Source: a virus. Taken from it: a stretch of 64,000 nt of DNA. The notes beneath the pieces were generated by a model, which was not told the origin of the DNA, did no database searches, and worked only from the letters and a program-made list of their open reading frames with translations. Below are positions 8,778 to 17,371 of the stretch, piece after piece (positions within the stretch are counted from its first letter, which is position 1; every line of letters starts with the position of its first letter). The position numbers were made by a program, and so were the translations under genes. The stretch lies in IMG/VR virus record IMGVR_UViG_3300006754_000011, positions 1 to 64,000 of that record, one strand, 5' to 3'.

Positions 8778-8816
8778 ATAACAGCTTGTCTGTTATTGAA
8801 GTTACTATAACTTCAA
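8778..8816 (+). promoter_or_regulatory. Two adjacent hairpins in capsid leader
   Basis: Two back-to-back perfect inverted repeats lie upstream of the capsid ATG. ATAACAG (8778-8784) pairs with CTGTTAT (8790-8796). TTGAAGTTA (8796-8804) pairs with TAACTTCAA (8808-8816) across a 3-nt loop; the two repeats share base 8796. Neither is followed by a T run, so they are not terminators. They may stabilise the mRNA or be an RNase processing site for this highly expressed gene. Confidence 0.6.
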
Positions 8817-8847
8817 CTATCAGCTAAACCTTTACGCTGAGTAGACA

Positions 8848-9999
8848 ATGTTTATTGATAACGATTTCCCAAAACTGCTGGGTGCGGAACTTTACCGTCC
8901 CCATCCAGCGTATATCGTGGAGATGGCGGTTGAACCCGTCGTAGTCCATGACTTTACAAAACAACCTGGTCAGACTGTTCAGCTTGATCGCTACAGATTC
9001 TTTGGCGCTCCTGGTACTAAAACCAGTCGTGAGCGTACTCAAGACCAGACGATAGGTACAGCTAATAGCCGTTCTATTGTTAAAGACAAAGTTCTGGTTT
9101 CTCTTCGTGAGTACACCGGACCTGCAGATCCAAACAATACGAACCTTCCTAGTACTTTCAAGATTGCTCGTGAGACCTTGATGACAGCGCAGCGTTTGCT
9201 GCTTGACACAGGGAACCTCAACATGTTCCACCAGTCAATAGGTAGTTTAACCCTTTTGGATGATTACCGTCGTTGGCGTGACCGTGTGTTCCTTGATGAA
9301 CTCTTCAAGGCCGAGTCTCGTGGTAAGTCATCTGATACTCAAGGTGGTTACTACTATCCTGAGAATCCTACAAAGGCTACTAGTACTTCGCTACCTGCAT
9401 ATACAGCAGCTCAGTATGCTTCTGAGCGCTTCAAATTTAATGTTAAAACTGACCTTCTAGAAGTTGTCAAAGGGCTTCGCAAGCGTAACGTTCCTGTCTT
9501 TGCCGACGGTTACTATCGTTGTATTGCCGATCCTTCTTTCATGAAGGACATGAGAGCCGACTCCGGCTTCCGTGAAGTTGCTCGCTATCCTGGTATGGGA
9601 CAGCCTAACCCTCTAATGGGTGCGCAGTCTCCTAACTCTGCCGTTTACGGTGGTGGCCAGTATGGACAAGCTCAGTTTGTTGGCGGTGAACCCGTTATGC
9701 CTTCAGGTTTCGTCTTTGAAGGTGTAAGGTTCTTCGAATCAACCAACATGCCTAGTAAAACCATTTCGGTCGATATTGGTGATGGTAACGGTGCACAGAC
9801 ACGTGACACCCCTCCCGCCCTCTTCTTCGGACCTCAGTCTGTTGGTGTCGGCATTGGTGGTCCTAACGCTCAAGTTTTAATCAATAACAATGATGACTTT
9901 TCACGATTCATTATTTTGATCTGGCAGCTTTATGCTGGCTTCGCAAACTTGAACAAAGACTTTACCACTGTTGGTTTCACCATCACTGAAACATATTGA
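8848..9999 (+). CDS. Major capsid protein (N4 gp56-like)
   Basis: A 383-residue protein after the scaffold gene, with more C/G-ending codons than its neighbours, as expected for the most abundant virion protein. The N-terminus (FIDNDFPKLLGAELY) and the segment KGLRKRNVPVFADGYYRCI followed by a conserved Pro and a 'MKDMRADSGF' helix resemble the N4-gp56 family of HK97-fold capsid proteins. It has its own promoter-like site and a structured leader. It would form the icosahedral shell. The capsid role is strong; the family name is a match by eye. Confidence 0.85.
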   Translation: MFIDNDFPKLLGAELYRPHPAYIVEMAVEPVVVHDFTKQPGQTVQLDRYRFFGAPGTKTSRERTQDQTIGTANSRSIVKDKVLVSLREYTGPADPNNTNLPSTFKIARETLMTAQRLLLDTGNLNMFHQSIGSLTLLDDYRRWRDRVFLDELFKAESRGKSSDTQGGYYYPENPTKATSTSLPAYTAAQYASERFKFNVKTDLLEVVKGLRKRNVPVFADGYYRCIADPSFMKDMRADSGFREVARYPGMGQPNPLMGAQSPNSAVYGGGQYGQAQFVGGEPVMPSGFVFEGVRFFESTNMPSKTISVDIGDGNGAQTRDTPPALFFGPQSVGVGIGGPNAQVLINNNDDFSRFIILIWQLYAGFANLNKDFTTVGFTITETY

Positions 10000-10019
10000 T
10001 AGGAGGTAATTAACTTAAA

Positions 10020-10835
10020 ATGGCAACTTACAAAGCTGATGCTGGGGCAATTCTTAATCCTGGCAACCAAATTAACCGTCTATCCTCCTATAACACTGAA
10101 GGAGTATATGGCTGGCCTGGATTAGAACTTTTTGAACTAATTGGTTATGCAAAGGTTTCAAACCTTTCTGCTGATAAAGGTTCTTATAAGAGTTTTGATC
10201 TAATAATTCCTTCTCCTGATCGTCGTCCTGGTGATCGTGTAAGGAATGATCGTACAAGCATGGTCGTTCAAGCAAGTGCTGCTCGTCCTGCATATATTTA
10301 TGGTGCTTCTATTGCTGTCGGTCAGGATATTCCTGCTGGTGGTCTAGCAACATATCCTGCGTCTCCTGTAACCGCTGGTCTCGGCGCTACTACAGGTGAG
10401 CTTCTACTATTAGGTCCAGCCAACAGCGCTGTACCTTATGGTGTACCAACTGCACAGCTCAATGGTTTAGCTGCTGCTTCTTCTTCACTTACTGCAGCTA
10501 GTTCTGCATTTGCAGAAGGTGCTGCTGATACAACCACAGGTGATGTACCTTTCTGGACAACTGTAACTTCTACCATTGCTCGCGCTGATGCTGCGAATTC
10601 AATGATGTATAAAGTGACAGCAGATACTACGATGAAAGTTTTCAACGTAGACGCTATTACTGATACTTCTGTATCTGGTGATGGTGTATACATCAGTCAG
10701 GCTGATTCAGACGCTGGACGCGCTGGATATATTCTTGGTCGTGTCAACTATCTACGTCCTGCAACCAATGTATCTTGGAATGATATTCAAGAATTCATTG
10801 ACTTTGCTTCTCAAGTAGGTGGAAACGACGAGTAA
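10020..10835 (+). CDS. Putative head decoration or minor capsid protein
   Basis: A 271-residue protein following the capsid gene, with a near-perfect Shine-Dalgarno AGGAGGT at 10001-10007, unusually strong for this genome, which implies high expression. The middle is Ala/Thr/Ser-rich and low-complexity (residues ~125-175). The C-terminal part has a folded look (GRAGYILGRVNYLRPATNV). It ends just before a terminator, so it and the capsid form one unit. Abundance signals and position suggest a decoration or second capsid protein; function is inferred. Confidence 0.6.
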   Translation: MATYKADAGAILNPGNQINRLSSYNTEGVYGWPGLELFELIGYAKVSNLSADKGSYKSFDLIIPSPDRRPGDRVRNDRTSMVVQASAARPAYIYGASIAVGQDIPAGGLATYPASPVTAGLGATTGELLLLGPANSAVPYGVPTAQLNGLAAASSSLTAASSAFAEGAADTTTGDVPFWTTVTSTIARADAANSMMYKVTADTTMKVFNVDAITDTSVSGDGVYISQADSDAGRAGYILGRVNYLRPATNVSWNDIQEFIDFASQVGGNDE

Positions 10836-10859
10836 TCTAGATTTATAGATTAAAAAAAG

Positions 10860-10890
10860 AAAGACTAGTCTTAATGGCTAGTCTTTTTTA
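10860..10890 (+). terminator. Intrinsic terminator after capsid unit
   Basis: AAAGACTAG (10860-10868) pairs perfectly with CTAGTCTTT (10878-10886), followed by more T. It closes the capsid and decoration transcript 25 nt after the stop at 10835. Confidence 0.88.
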
Positions 10891-10941
10891 TTGCTCTAAA
10901 GATTAATCAAGGTATTGTACTAATAGTCAATTTAGATAGTA

Positions 10942-11382
10942 ATGCTTTACCAGTACAAGCCAACTGGGTCTCTTGTCGAGAAAATTTCTCAACATGGGGA
11001 TGGAATCATAATGTGTATAGATTCGCAAGATGAAGTTCTCTATGTTGAAGAAAGTGAATTAGTTCCTCATTTAGATGCGACAAGTGACCAAGTTAAAACA
11101 GAAGAACGTCTTACAGAACAATTAAAAGCAGAAGGTGTTAATCCAGCAAAACCAACAAAAAAAGAAACTTTTCCAATTGATGTTAGATTAAATGTCAATA
11201 CTGCCAGTGCAAGACAGATAGCTGATGCGTTGCCTGGTGTAGGATTAAAGACAGCCAGGGATATTAAGGACTTACAAAGTTCTATGCTTGGTGAAAAGTT
11301 CATCAAATTAGAACAGCTTAAATCTATTAAGCGTGTTGATTGGGATGAATTAATTAAAGAGAATCTTATTCGCGTTGAATAA
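10942..11382 (+). CDS. Helix-hairpin-helix (ComEA-like) protein
   Basis: A 146-residue protein. Residues ~85-125 (LNVNTASARQIADALPGVG, then LKTARDIKDLQ) match the helix-hairpin-helix DNA-binding motif of ComEA-type proteins, with a second shorter helical region after it. The N-terminal ~45 residues look like a small beta barrel with YKPTGSLVEKIS. It overlaps the next gene by one base (TAATG). Its place between capsid and connector suggests a head-completion role that touches DNA; that is inference. Confidence 0.7.
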   Translation: MLYQYKPTGSLVEKISQHGDGIIMCIDSQDEVLYVEESELVPHLDATSDQVKTEERLTEQLKAEGVNPAKPTKKETFPIDVRLNVNTASARQIADALPGVGLKTARDIKDLQSSMLGEKFIKLEQLKSIKRVDWDELIKENLIRVE

Positions 11383-11861
11383 TGCAACTTGATAGCTTTC
11401 TTAAGTCTAAAATTCGTTGGCATCTAGGTTATAACCAAACCTCAATACCTGCTGGCGACCTTGCAAGACTTGAAGAAGCTCTTGATAATATTCAAGATTC
11501 TTTCTGGTATTCAAAAATAACTGAACAAATTACCCGTTGTGATGAAGCTGAGAAGCGGACTGATATGACAGGTAGTGTTAATAATTGGAACACCCCAGCA
11601 GGAAGAAGAGAAAATATTGCAGGTGATGTTGACCGTACAGTTAGTACAACAGATTACAAAGATACTTTACGAGCATGGAATACAATATATTTATATGAAA
11701 CAGATCGTTTAGCACAACATTTATATGTCCCGAATTATCGAAATCCTGAACAAGCCAGATATCGTTTTGAAAGAGAAGGTGCAGAGTTTATACAAGCTCT
11801 TCCTGGTCCAGCTGATGTGGCAATAGGTACGCGAATGATGCTAGCAACATCTTCTCGATAA
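11382..11861 (+). CDS. Putative head-tail adaptor (tail tubular A-like)
   Basis: A 159-residue mainly helical protein, coupled to the previous gene by TAATG. Its size and place after the capsid fit the adaptor ring below the portal (T7 gp11 is 196 residues). The N-terminal half starts DSFLKSKIRWHLGYNQ; the C-terminal half has aromatic and Arg-rich helices (DTLRAWNTIYLYETDRLAQH). No diagnostic motif is visible, so the role rests on order and length. Confidence 0.5.
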   Translation: MQLDSFLKSKIRWHLGYNQTSIPAGDLARLEEALDNIQDSFWYSKITEQITRCDEAEKRTDMTGSVNNWNTPAGRRENIAGDVDRTVSTTDYKDTLRAWNTIYLYETDRLAQHLYVPNYRNPEQARYRFEREGAEFIQALPGPADVAIGTRMMLATSSR

Positions 11862-11902
11862 AAATATGCGTTAAAATAGTTATATAAATAGGATATTTTC
11901 TA

Positions 11903-12082
11903 ATGGCTAAAGGTAAAATGCCACCTCAGTTACTTGAATATTTTAAGAAAAAAGTATCAAAAGAGAACGGAGACAAACCAGAGACAGATGAATCTAAACG
12001 TTCAGAAGCACTGTCTAAAGCTAAAGCGAAAATAGAAGAAAAGAATTCTCAATCACGTGCTAAAAAAGAAACAACTAATTAA
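11903..12082 (+). CDS. Small Lys/Glu-rich protein
   Basis: A 59-residue highly charged, likely unstructured or helical protein beginning MAKGKMPPQLLEYFKKK. It lies between the adaptor gene and the tail genes with a matching strand and overlaps the next small frame. No family is recognised; a tail or assembly accessory is possible. Confidence 0.5.
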   Translation: MAKGKMPPQLLEYFKKKVSKENGDKPETDESKRSEALSKAKAKIEEKNSQSRAKKETTN

Positions 12083-12200
12083 AAAGGCATTACAACAACC
12101 TGATTTATATACCTCTGCTGAATTAATCTATTTAAAACTTTGGAAAACAGAAAAAAAACGTTTGAAAAAGCTTAGAAAAGTTAAGAAGAAATCTAATTAG
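12057..12200 (+). CDS. Small basic protein, GTG start, overlaps previous gene
   Basis: A 47-residue Lys-rich frame from a GTG at 12057 to a stop at 12198-12200, overlapping the previous small gene by 26 nt in another frame. It contains a helical core (QQPDLYTSAELIYLKLWK) and a strongly basic C-terminus. It fills the gap before the gene at 12234. Its composition is protein-like but it is short, and the start is uncertain. Confidence 0.4.
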   Translation: MLKKKQLIKKALQQPDLYTSAELIYLKLWKTEKKRLKKLRKVKKKSN

Positions 12201-12233
12201 AGTAGAATAAATCATAGTAAAGGTAACAAAAAA

Positions 12234-13022
12234 TTGGCATCCACTTCTACGAATAAGCAACCAATGCTGCTGGATAGACCAGCAACAGAAAGTACATTGG
12301 TTACAGTTGCGTCAGGTCAACTCTTTTCAACAAGTTTAATTCCTACTGCTGTTGGTAATACAACTAAAGTTTTTGATGTAGATTCTGCATTATCAGATAG
12401 TTCTATTAGTGGTGCATATATTGATGAAATCTGGATTCGTTATACTAAAGATGTAGCTATATTTATAGATGCACAAGGAGCAGGTGCTGCAACATATACA
12501 CAAAATAATGGCTCAGGCGGTGCAGGAAATATATTAACTGTTACTCTTGCTAACCATAATTTCAAAGTAGGTCAAAAAGTTTATTGTGATTTTACATCAG
12601 GTACTGGAGTTGACCAAACAATTACAACTACTGCAGTAACTCCAACAACTTTTACAGCTACAGCTAATAATTCAATTAATGATACAGGTAACGTTAGTGT
12701 TTATACTCCTGTTGACATTTGTTTTTATCTATTAAATGTGGGAACCATTACTAATGTTAATCAATTCTTTCCTTTATTTATAGCGAATATAGAAGCAGTT
12801 GTTGATGATCAAAATTATAGTTTGACTTTAAAAGAAAAACTTCCTTTTATTAATACTCCAGTTCCACATTCAGGAGATAATTTCGGAACACAATTTAATG
12901 AAGTGTCACCTAAAACACGTGGTTTAATTCTTCCAACAGGTACAGCTTTATACGCATCTGTAAGTGGAACAACTGCTTTAACTAACGGTTTCTATGTTAA
13001 TGTCCAAGGTGGATATTATTAA
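12234..13022 (+). CDS. Tail-associated protein with one beta module
   Basis: A 262-residue protein with a TTG start (AAAGGT lies just upstream). Residues ~92-150 (ILTVTLANHNFKVGQKVY, CDFTSGTGVD, TTTFTATANN) form a ~60-residue all-beta module that also occurs three times in the 771-residue protein two genes downstream. The flanking parts are beta-rich, with an N-terminal MLLDRPATESTLVTVASGQ. The shared module and adjacent genes suggest both are part of one tail or fibre-attachment assembly. Confidence 0.65.
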   Translation: MASTSTNKQPMLLDRPATESTLVTVASGQLFSTSLIPTAVGNTTKVFDVDSALSDSSISGAYIDEIWIRYTKDVAIFIDAQGAGAATYTQNNGSGGAGNILTVTLANHNFKVGQKVYCDFTSGTGVDQTITTTAVTPTTFTATANNSINDTGNVSVYTPVDICFYLLNVGTITNVNQFFPLFIANIEAVVDDQNYSLTLKEKLPFINTPVPHSGDNFGTQFNEVSPKTRGLILPTGTALYASVSGTTALTNGFYVNVQGGYY

Positions 13023-13024
13023 AC

Positions 13025-13228
13025 ATGGAAGAGTTAGATAAGTTTAGAAAAGAATTTGGATATGAAGATTTAACTTCTTCTTATAAAGATCCTTGTGGAG
13101 ATATTGGAGTAAAAAATATGAATGCCATGAACTGGTGTAGAGCTAATGATATTGCTACAAAATGGCAACAAGGAACAAGATGGGGACCTAGGACTCAATA
13201 TCCTAATCCAGCTCAGAAACATCGTTAA
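13025..13228 (+). CDS. Small hypothetical tail-region protein
   Basis: A 67-residue polar protein starting 3 nt after the previous stop and ending 3 nt before the next gene, so it is inside a tight operon. It has two Cys (DPCGDIG and NWCRAND) and a basic, Pro-rich end. No family recognised. Confidence 0.6.
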   Translation: MEELDKFRKEFGYEDLTSSYKDPCGDIGVKNMNAMNWCRANDIATKWQQGTRWGPRTQYPNPAQKHR

Positions 13229-13231
13229 TAA

Positions 13232-15547
13232 ATGCCTAGGAAAACCGCAAGTTTTGGTGCATCTTTTGATACATCTTTTCAAAAAATGTCAGGTGGTTTT
13301 GATAGGGGCTTAACAGATTACAAAGAAAAGATAGCTTTTGAAGCTCTTAAACCTTATCAATTTTTTCCACCAGGTGAACAACCTGAATACAGTCCTATTC
13401 GTTTTTATGATCAAGACGGATCATGGGTTAGATGGAGACGTGGGTATGAACTTTATTGTATAACTCAAAGTTATTTAGGCTCAAGTGCTAAAGAAAGAAA
13501 TAGTCGTGGAGATTTCAGAATGTATCTTACATTTGAATTATTTCCTGGTCTATTTATTCCTGCTCGAATTTTTACCTTTCCAAGTAGTGGGCCTGAATAT
13601 GGAGAATATACTGTAGGGATCAGAGATACAAATGGATTTAATTTTTATAATGTTGGATTACCTATTGATTCAGTTAGATATTTAACAGCACCTAAAGCTG
13701 CTACATATAATAAAACTGGTACAACAGTTGTAGTTACTCTTATTGATCATGGTTTACGTGTTGGCGAAAGTGTCTATTTAGATTACACCTCTGGTACAGC
13801 AGTTGATGAAACATTAACTATTTCTTCAGTCACTAATAATACATTTACATGTACTAGTTCTGTCTCAGTTACTACTGGTGGAAATGTGCAAGTACGTCAA
13901 CAATTTGCTGATACAGCTGAAGGATTTGCAGATACCCGTTGGACAGAACAAAGAGTAACAGTACGTTTTTTACCAACACCAGTTACATTATTTAAAGGAG
14001 AACGTTTAGCAGATCGTGTCATAGAACGTGATCCTGGAATAGCTTGTACTTATTCTCAATCAACATTTACGATTACGGTTACATGTGCTTCAGCACACGG
14101 CCTATCTACAGGCAATAAAGTTTTCCTTAACATAACCAGTGGGAATGGTATAACTAATATTTATACAATTACAGTAACAAGTGTCACACAATTTACAGTA
14201 ATTTCTAGTGCCAGTACAACAACAAGTGGAGCAGGCACTGTTGATAGAAGAATTAAAGGATATGATTATAACAATTATGTAGGATATACAGTAACTGGAG
14301 TAGATTTAACTACTAATGAAATACTATTCCAACGTGAGGATAGTTATGGAACAAAAATAGTTAGTGATAAAGCTACAACATCAGTACCCGCTCATCGAGG
14401 ATTTCTTACTAGTTCTAAAAGATTTTTAACAACTGAAATTCGTTATCAATGTAATTGTCCTGACTTTATGCGGCGTAAAGATTACAATTTATATAAGAAA
14501 ACGGATGAAGAAAGATTTCCTCGTACAGGGATTAGTTCTGTAGTTCCTGGATCAAGACAAGATAAAGAAGGCGACATTATAAATACTAGAGATGATATTG
14601 GTGTTTTTAGTGACTTTGGATATTCACCTGTTAGTAATTTCTATCAAATACCAACGTATGATGATACGTCCGATTCTTCTTTCATGAGTTTACAGTACTA
14701 TCAAACACGTTGGTGCAAACATATTTATGCAGCAATGTTTTCAATAGTACATGATGAAGGTAATGAAAAATTTAGTTTAAAAGCTACTTACACACAAACA
14801 GGAACAAATGTTACTGTTACATATATAAATCATGATCTATTAGCTAATACAAGAATAAAAATAGACTTCACTAGTGGTGATCTTATAGATGGTGAATACA
14901 CAATAACTTCAGTTATAGATGCTAATAACTTTGTTATTGTCTATCCTTATATAGGCACTTCTAGTGGTTATTGCACAATTAAGAATTTAAATATGCATGA
15001 ATATGTAGGTACTTGGTTATTAGAACCTAATGATCAACCTGTCGGAGATGCCTTGAATATTTTTTATAAACGTTTTGAGAAAGAACAAGATAGAACTAAA
15101 AAAGCAGCCGAAAGAATGTCAATGATGGGCTATGGATTGCCTTGGAAAGGTAATAGAGAGATTAAAGAGGGAGCAAGTAACTTACCAGAAGAGATAGCTG
15201 AATTTAATCCAAATCTTGTCACCATGAAATTAGTTGATGCTGTTAAAAGAGAAGATAAAAAATTAACTCGCGATGGAATATTAATGAATAAAGCAGCAAC
15301 AACTTTAATGACAATGCAAAAAGTTTTAAATTTAGATTTTGATTTAATTGAAGATATACGTATAGGAATGCTTACTCAGCCTTTAATTAACTATACAGAC
15401 GATTTTCAATTTGGTGAAGTAGAAGGAGGTACCTATTTAAATGGAATACCTGATACAGGAAGTGGGGTCAGTAAAATGGATTGTTCAACATATAATCCTG
15501 TTGTTTTCCAAGATATGAATGTAGATTCCAATATCTATATCAACTAG
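13232..15547 (+). CDS. Large tail protein with SWIM-type zinc finger
   Basis: A 771-residue protein, near the length of the T7 nozzle protein (794), in the matching place after the adaptor. Three ~60-residue beta modules are visible (starting near VVVTLIDHGLRVGESVY, FTITVTCASAHGLSTGN, NVTVTYINHDLLANTRI), each carrying an 'FTSG' or 'YTSG' signature. Between the second and third is a SWIM-like metal site: CNCPDF at about residue 408 and WCKHIYAAMF at about 494, a CxC...CxH pattern with a long insert. A nozzle or tail-hub role is inferred. A zinc finger of this type in a virion protein is unusual. Confidence 0.7.
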   Translation: MPRKTASFGASFDTSFQKMSGGFDRGLTDYKEKIAFEALKPYQFFPPGEQPEYSPIRFYDQDGSWVRWRRGYELYCITQSYLGSSAKERNSRGDFRMYLTFELFPGLFIPARIFTFPSSGPEYGEYTVGIRDTNGFNFYNVGLPIDSVRYLTAPKAATYNKTGTTVVVTLIDHGLRVGESVYLDYTSGTAVDETLTISSVTNNTFTCTSSVSVTTGGNVQVRQQFADTAEGFADTRWTEQRVTVRFLPTPVTLFKGERLADRVIERDPGIACTYSQSTFTITVTCASAHGLSTGNKVFLNITSGNGITNIYTITVTSVTQFTVISSASTTTSGAGTVDRRIKGYDYNNYVGYTVTGVDLTTNEILFQREDSYGTKIVSDKATTSVPAHRGFLTSSKRFLTTEIRYQCNCPDFMRRKDYNLYKKTDEERFPRTGISSVVPGSRQDKEGDIINTRDDIGVFSDFGYSPVSNFYQIPTYDDTSDSSFMSLQYYQTRWCKHIYAAMFSIVHDEGNEKFSLKATYTQTGTNVTVTYINHDLLANTRIKIDFTSGDLIDGEYTITSVIDANNFVIVYPYIGTSSGYCTIKNLNMHEYVGTWLLEPNDQPVGDALNIFYKRFEKEQDRTKKAAERMSMMGYGLPWKGNREIKEGASNLPEEIAEFNPNLVTMKLVDAVKREDKKLTRDGILMNKAATTLMTMQKVLNLDFDLIEDIRIGMLTQPLINYTDDFQFGEVEGGTYLNGIPDTGSGVSKMDCSTYNPVVFQDMNVDSNIYIN

Positions 15548-15556
15548 AAATTTGCT

Positions 15557-15985
15557 ATGACCATTCAGATTCTTAGTCGAAGATCTTCTCTCCTTAACGA
15601 CAGGCCTGTACCAACTCGAATAGGAGCTGGAGAGCTTTGTGTTAATACGAATGCAAGCGATCCTGGACTTTATTTTGCAGATAATACAGCCTCTCCTAGT
15701 ACAGGATTAATTAAAGCTGGTCCTGTTCATATCGGTTCAACACAGCCAAATAATTCTCCAACAGGCTTTACTAGTTTTTCAAAAGGAGAACAATGGTTAG
15801 ATACAGCCAGTACACACGTTTTAAAAATACATGATGGAACTAGTTGGCAGCTTCCAAAAGCAATAGCATCTGTAACTAGCTCAGGTTATCCTTCTAATCC
15901 TGTTAATGGACAACTCCACTATAACGAAACAACCCCTGCTTTATATATTTATAGAACAAGTACAAGTACTTGGGTTGCTATTTAG
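15557..15985 (+). CDS. Tail-fibre-related protein
   Basis: A 142-residue protein with RIGAGELCVNTNASDPGLYF near residues 21-40, a stretch often seen at the N-termini of phage fibres and tip proteins. Two repeated 'G.QW.dt....lkihdGtsW' and 'GqLhYNe..paLYIY' segments follow, likely beta modules. It begins the fibre region. It may be a fibre adaptor or a small fibre. Confidence 0.65.
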   Translation: MTIQILSRRSSLLNDRPVPTRIGAGELCVNTNASDPGLYFADNTASPSTGLIKAGPVHIGSTQPNNSPTGFTSFSKGEQWLDTASTHVLKIHDGTSWQLPKAIASVTSSGYPSNPVNGQLHYNETTPALYIYRTSTSTWVAI

Positions 15986-16241
15986 ATTTTTGTGAAATGA
16001 GATAAGCATTCAAAAATTCCCAAATCTTATCTAATTTTTGATTAACACTGTTCATTTCACGGATAAGATCTTGTTTCATAACATAATCTCGAAGCATATC
16101 ATCTTCGACTCGGTTAATTTTTTGTTCTAATTTATAAAAGCGTTTTTGCAATTTATCATTAAATCCATTTATAGCTCTAACAACTCCAGCAAAAGCTGCT
16201 AGAGCACTTGTAATAGCAATAGCAATTACTTCTGGAGTCAT
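15978..16241 (-). CDS. Small membrane protein with coiled coil
   Basis: An 87-residue protein on the opposite strand to its neighbours, overlapping the end of the previous gene by 8 nt. Residues ~5-24 (VIAIAITSALAAFAGVVRAI) form one membrane span. The rest is a charged coiled coil (KLQKRFYKLEQKINRVEDDM). The layout resembles phage spanin- or holin-associated proteins. A lysis role is possible but unproven. Confidence 0.6.
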   Translation of the reverse strand: MTPEVIAIAITSALAAFAGVVRAINGFNDKLQKRFYKLEQKINRVEDDMLRDYVMKQDLIREMNSVNQKLDKIWEFLNAYLISQKSK

Positions 16242-16297
16242 TCTTTTATTCTAAAGGATTTAACAACTTAGAATAAGAAACAAGTATCGAAGATTAT

Positions 16298-16825
16298 ATG
16301 GCCTCATACGAGCCAAATGTGGAAGGTGCAATAAATGCACTTATAGATTTAATGACCGCTAATGCGTTTACGATGACACGTAAACCATATGCAAATAATT
16401 ATCGTGGATTAGTAGATGCAGTTGTTGATTTAAAAGAAGGCTTTCCTACATTTTCTCCTGTTCGTGTTGGATTTGATGCGACGACCTTTGAAGCAGTCAC
16501 TAATGGGGATGCATTATATATGCGTACATCAGATGGACAAGTAGGAAAAGCAACTGCTGCTGCTGGAGGTTCAGAGGCTGCAAGTGTTGTTGGATTTGCG
16601 GATAGCACTGTTGGTTCTTCTAATACAGTCAAAGTTGTTGTTATTGGTGTTAAAACTCTTTCAGGATTAGATGCTGGAGATCTTTATTATTTATCTCCAA
16701 CTACAGCAGGAGCAATGACAACAACAGCTCCTTCAGGTTCAGGACAAGCTGTTACTCGTTTAGGTGAAGCAGCGACTACTGCAGATTTTAGTATTCAAAT
16801 TGAACCACCTATACTTCTTGTCTGA
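16298..16825 (+). CDS. Fibre or capsid-decoration type protein, paralogue 1
   Basis: A 175-residue protein. Residues ~65-175 (DALYMRTSDGQVGKATA, GLDAGDLYYLSPTTAG, VTRLGEA) form a beta module common in phage fibre proteins. The next gene has the same module (ALYARSSDGKVGKAIA, GDDYYLSAASAG, LTRIGEA), so the pair is a tandem duplication; they overlap by one base (TGATG). The N-terminal ~50 residues are helical and may mediate assembly. Confidence 0.7.
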   Translation: MASYEPNVEGAINALIDLMTANAFTMTRKPYANNYRGLVDAVVDLKEGFPTFSPVRVGFDATTFEAVTNGDALYMRTSDGQVGKATAAAGGSEAASVVGFADSTVGSSNTVKVVVIGVKTLSGLDAGDLYYLSPTTAGAMTTTAPSGSGQAVTRLGEAATTADFSIQIEPPILLV

Positions 16826-17295
16826 TGCCAAATCCAGGAGTTCTTGATCATGAACCATATGAATCTAATGATGTTGGCTTAATTGGCGCATTAATAGATT
16901 TAAAAGAAACAATGGCCGATAAACAGGTTTACTCTGTTGTTGGTTATCGTTCTATAGCTTTTGAAAATGTCGCTCAAGGTGAGGCACTTTATGCAAGAAG
17001 TAGTGATGGAAAAGTAGGAAAAGCAATAGCTAATGATACTTTTGATAAAGCATTAGTAGCAGGGTTTGCTGAAACAACAAAAAGTACAGGAGAAACAGTT
17101 CAAATTGTAGTTAGAGGTTTACTTGCAACATCAGGATTAGATCAAGGTGATGATTATTATTTATCTGCTGCTTCAGCAGGTTCTATTACAAAAACACCGC
17201 CCTCATCTGCTAGTCAATATTTAACGCGTATTGGCGAAGCTGCAGGGTCAACTCAATTAATTATTAAGGTTGATCCTCCTGTTCTTTTACGTTAA
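16825..17295 (+). CDS. Fibre or capsid-decoration type protein, paralogue 2
   Basis: A 156-residue paralogue of the preceding gene, coupled through TGATG at its start. It keeps the same order: an N-terminal helix (NDVGLIGALIDLKETM, compare EGAINALIDLMTANAF upstream), then the 'G.v...DG.vGKA', 'GL..GD.YYLS' and 'T.iGEA' beta elements. Divergence is large, so the duplication is not recent. The two may form hetero-oligomers. Confidence 0.7.
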   Translation: MPNPGVLDHEPYESNDVGLIGALIDLKETMADKQVYSVVGYRSIAFENVAQGEALYARSSDGKVGKAIANDTFDKALVAGFAETTKSTGETVQIVVRGLLATSGLDQGDDYYLSAASAGSITKTPPSSASQYLTRIGEAAGSTQLIIKVDPPVLLR

Positions 17296-17371
17296 AAACT
17301 TTAGTCATCGTAAGATAGAAACAATGAGCAGTTCCCTATTGATAACGAACTCCAGAAGATTGGATTAAAAC

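Noticed and set aside
11067-11423. 118-codon - strand frame over the HhH gene
   Set aside because: The + strand frame has a recognisable HhH motif and TAATG coupling; the - strand product looks like a shadow.
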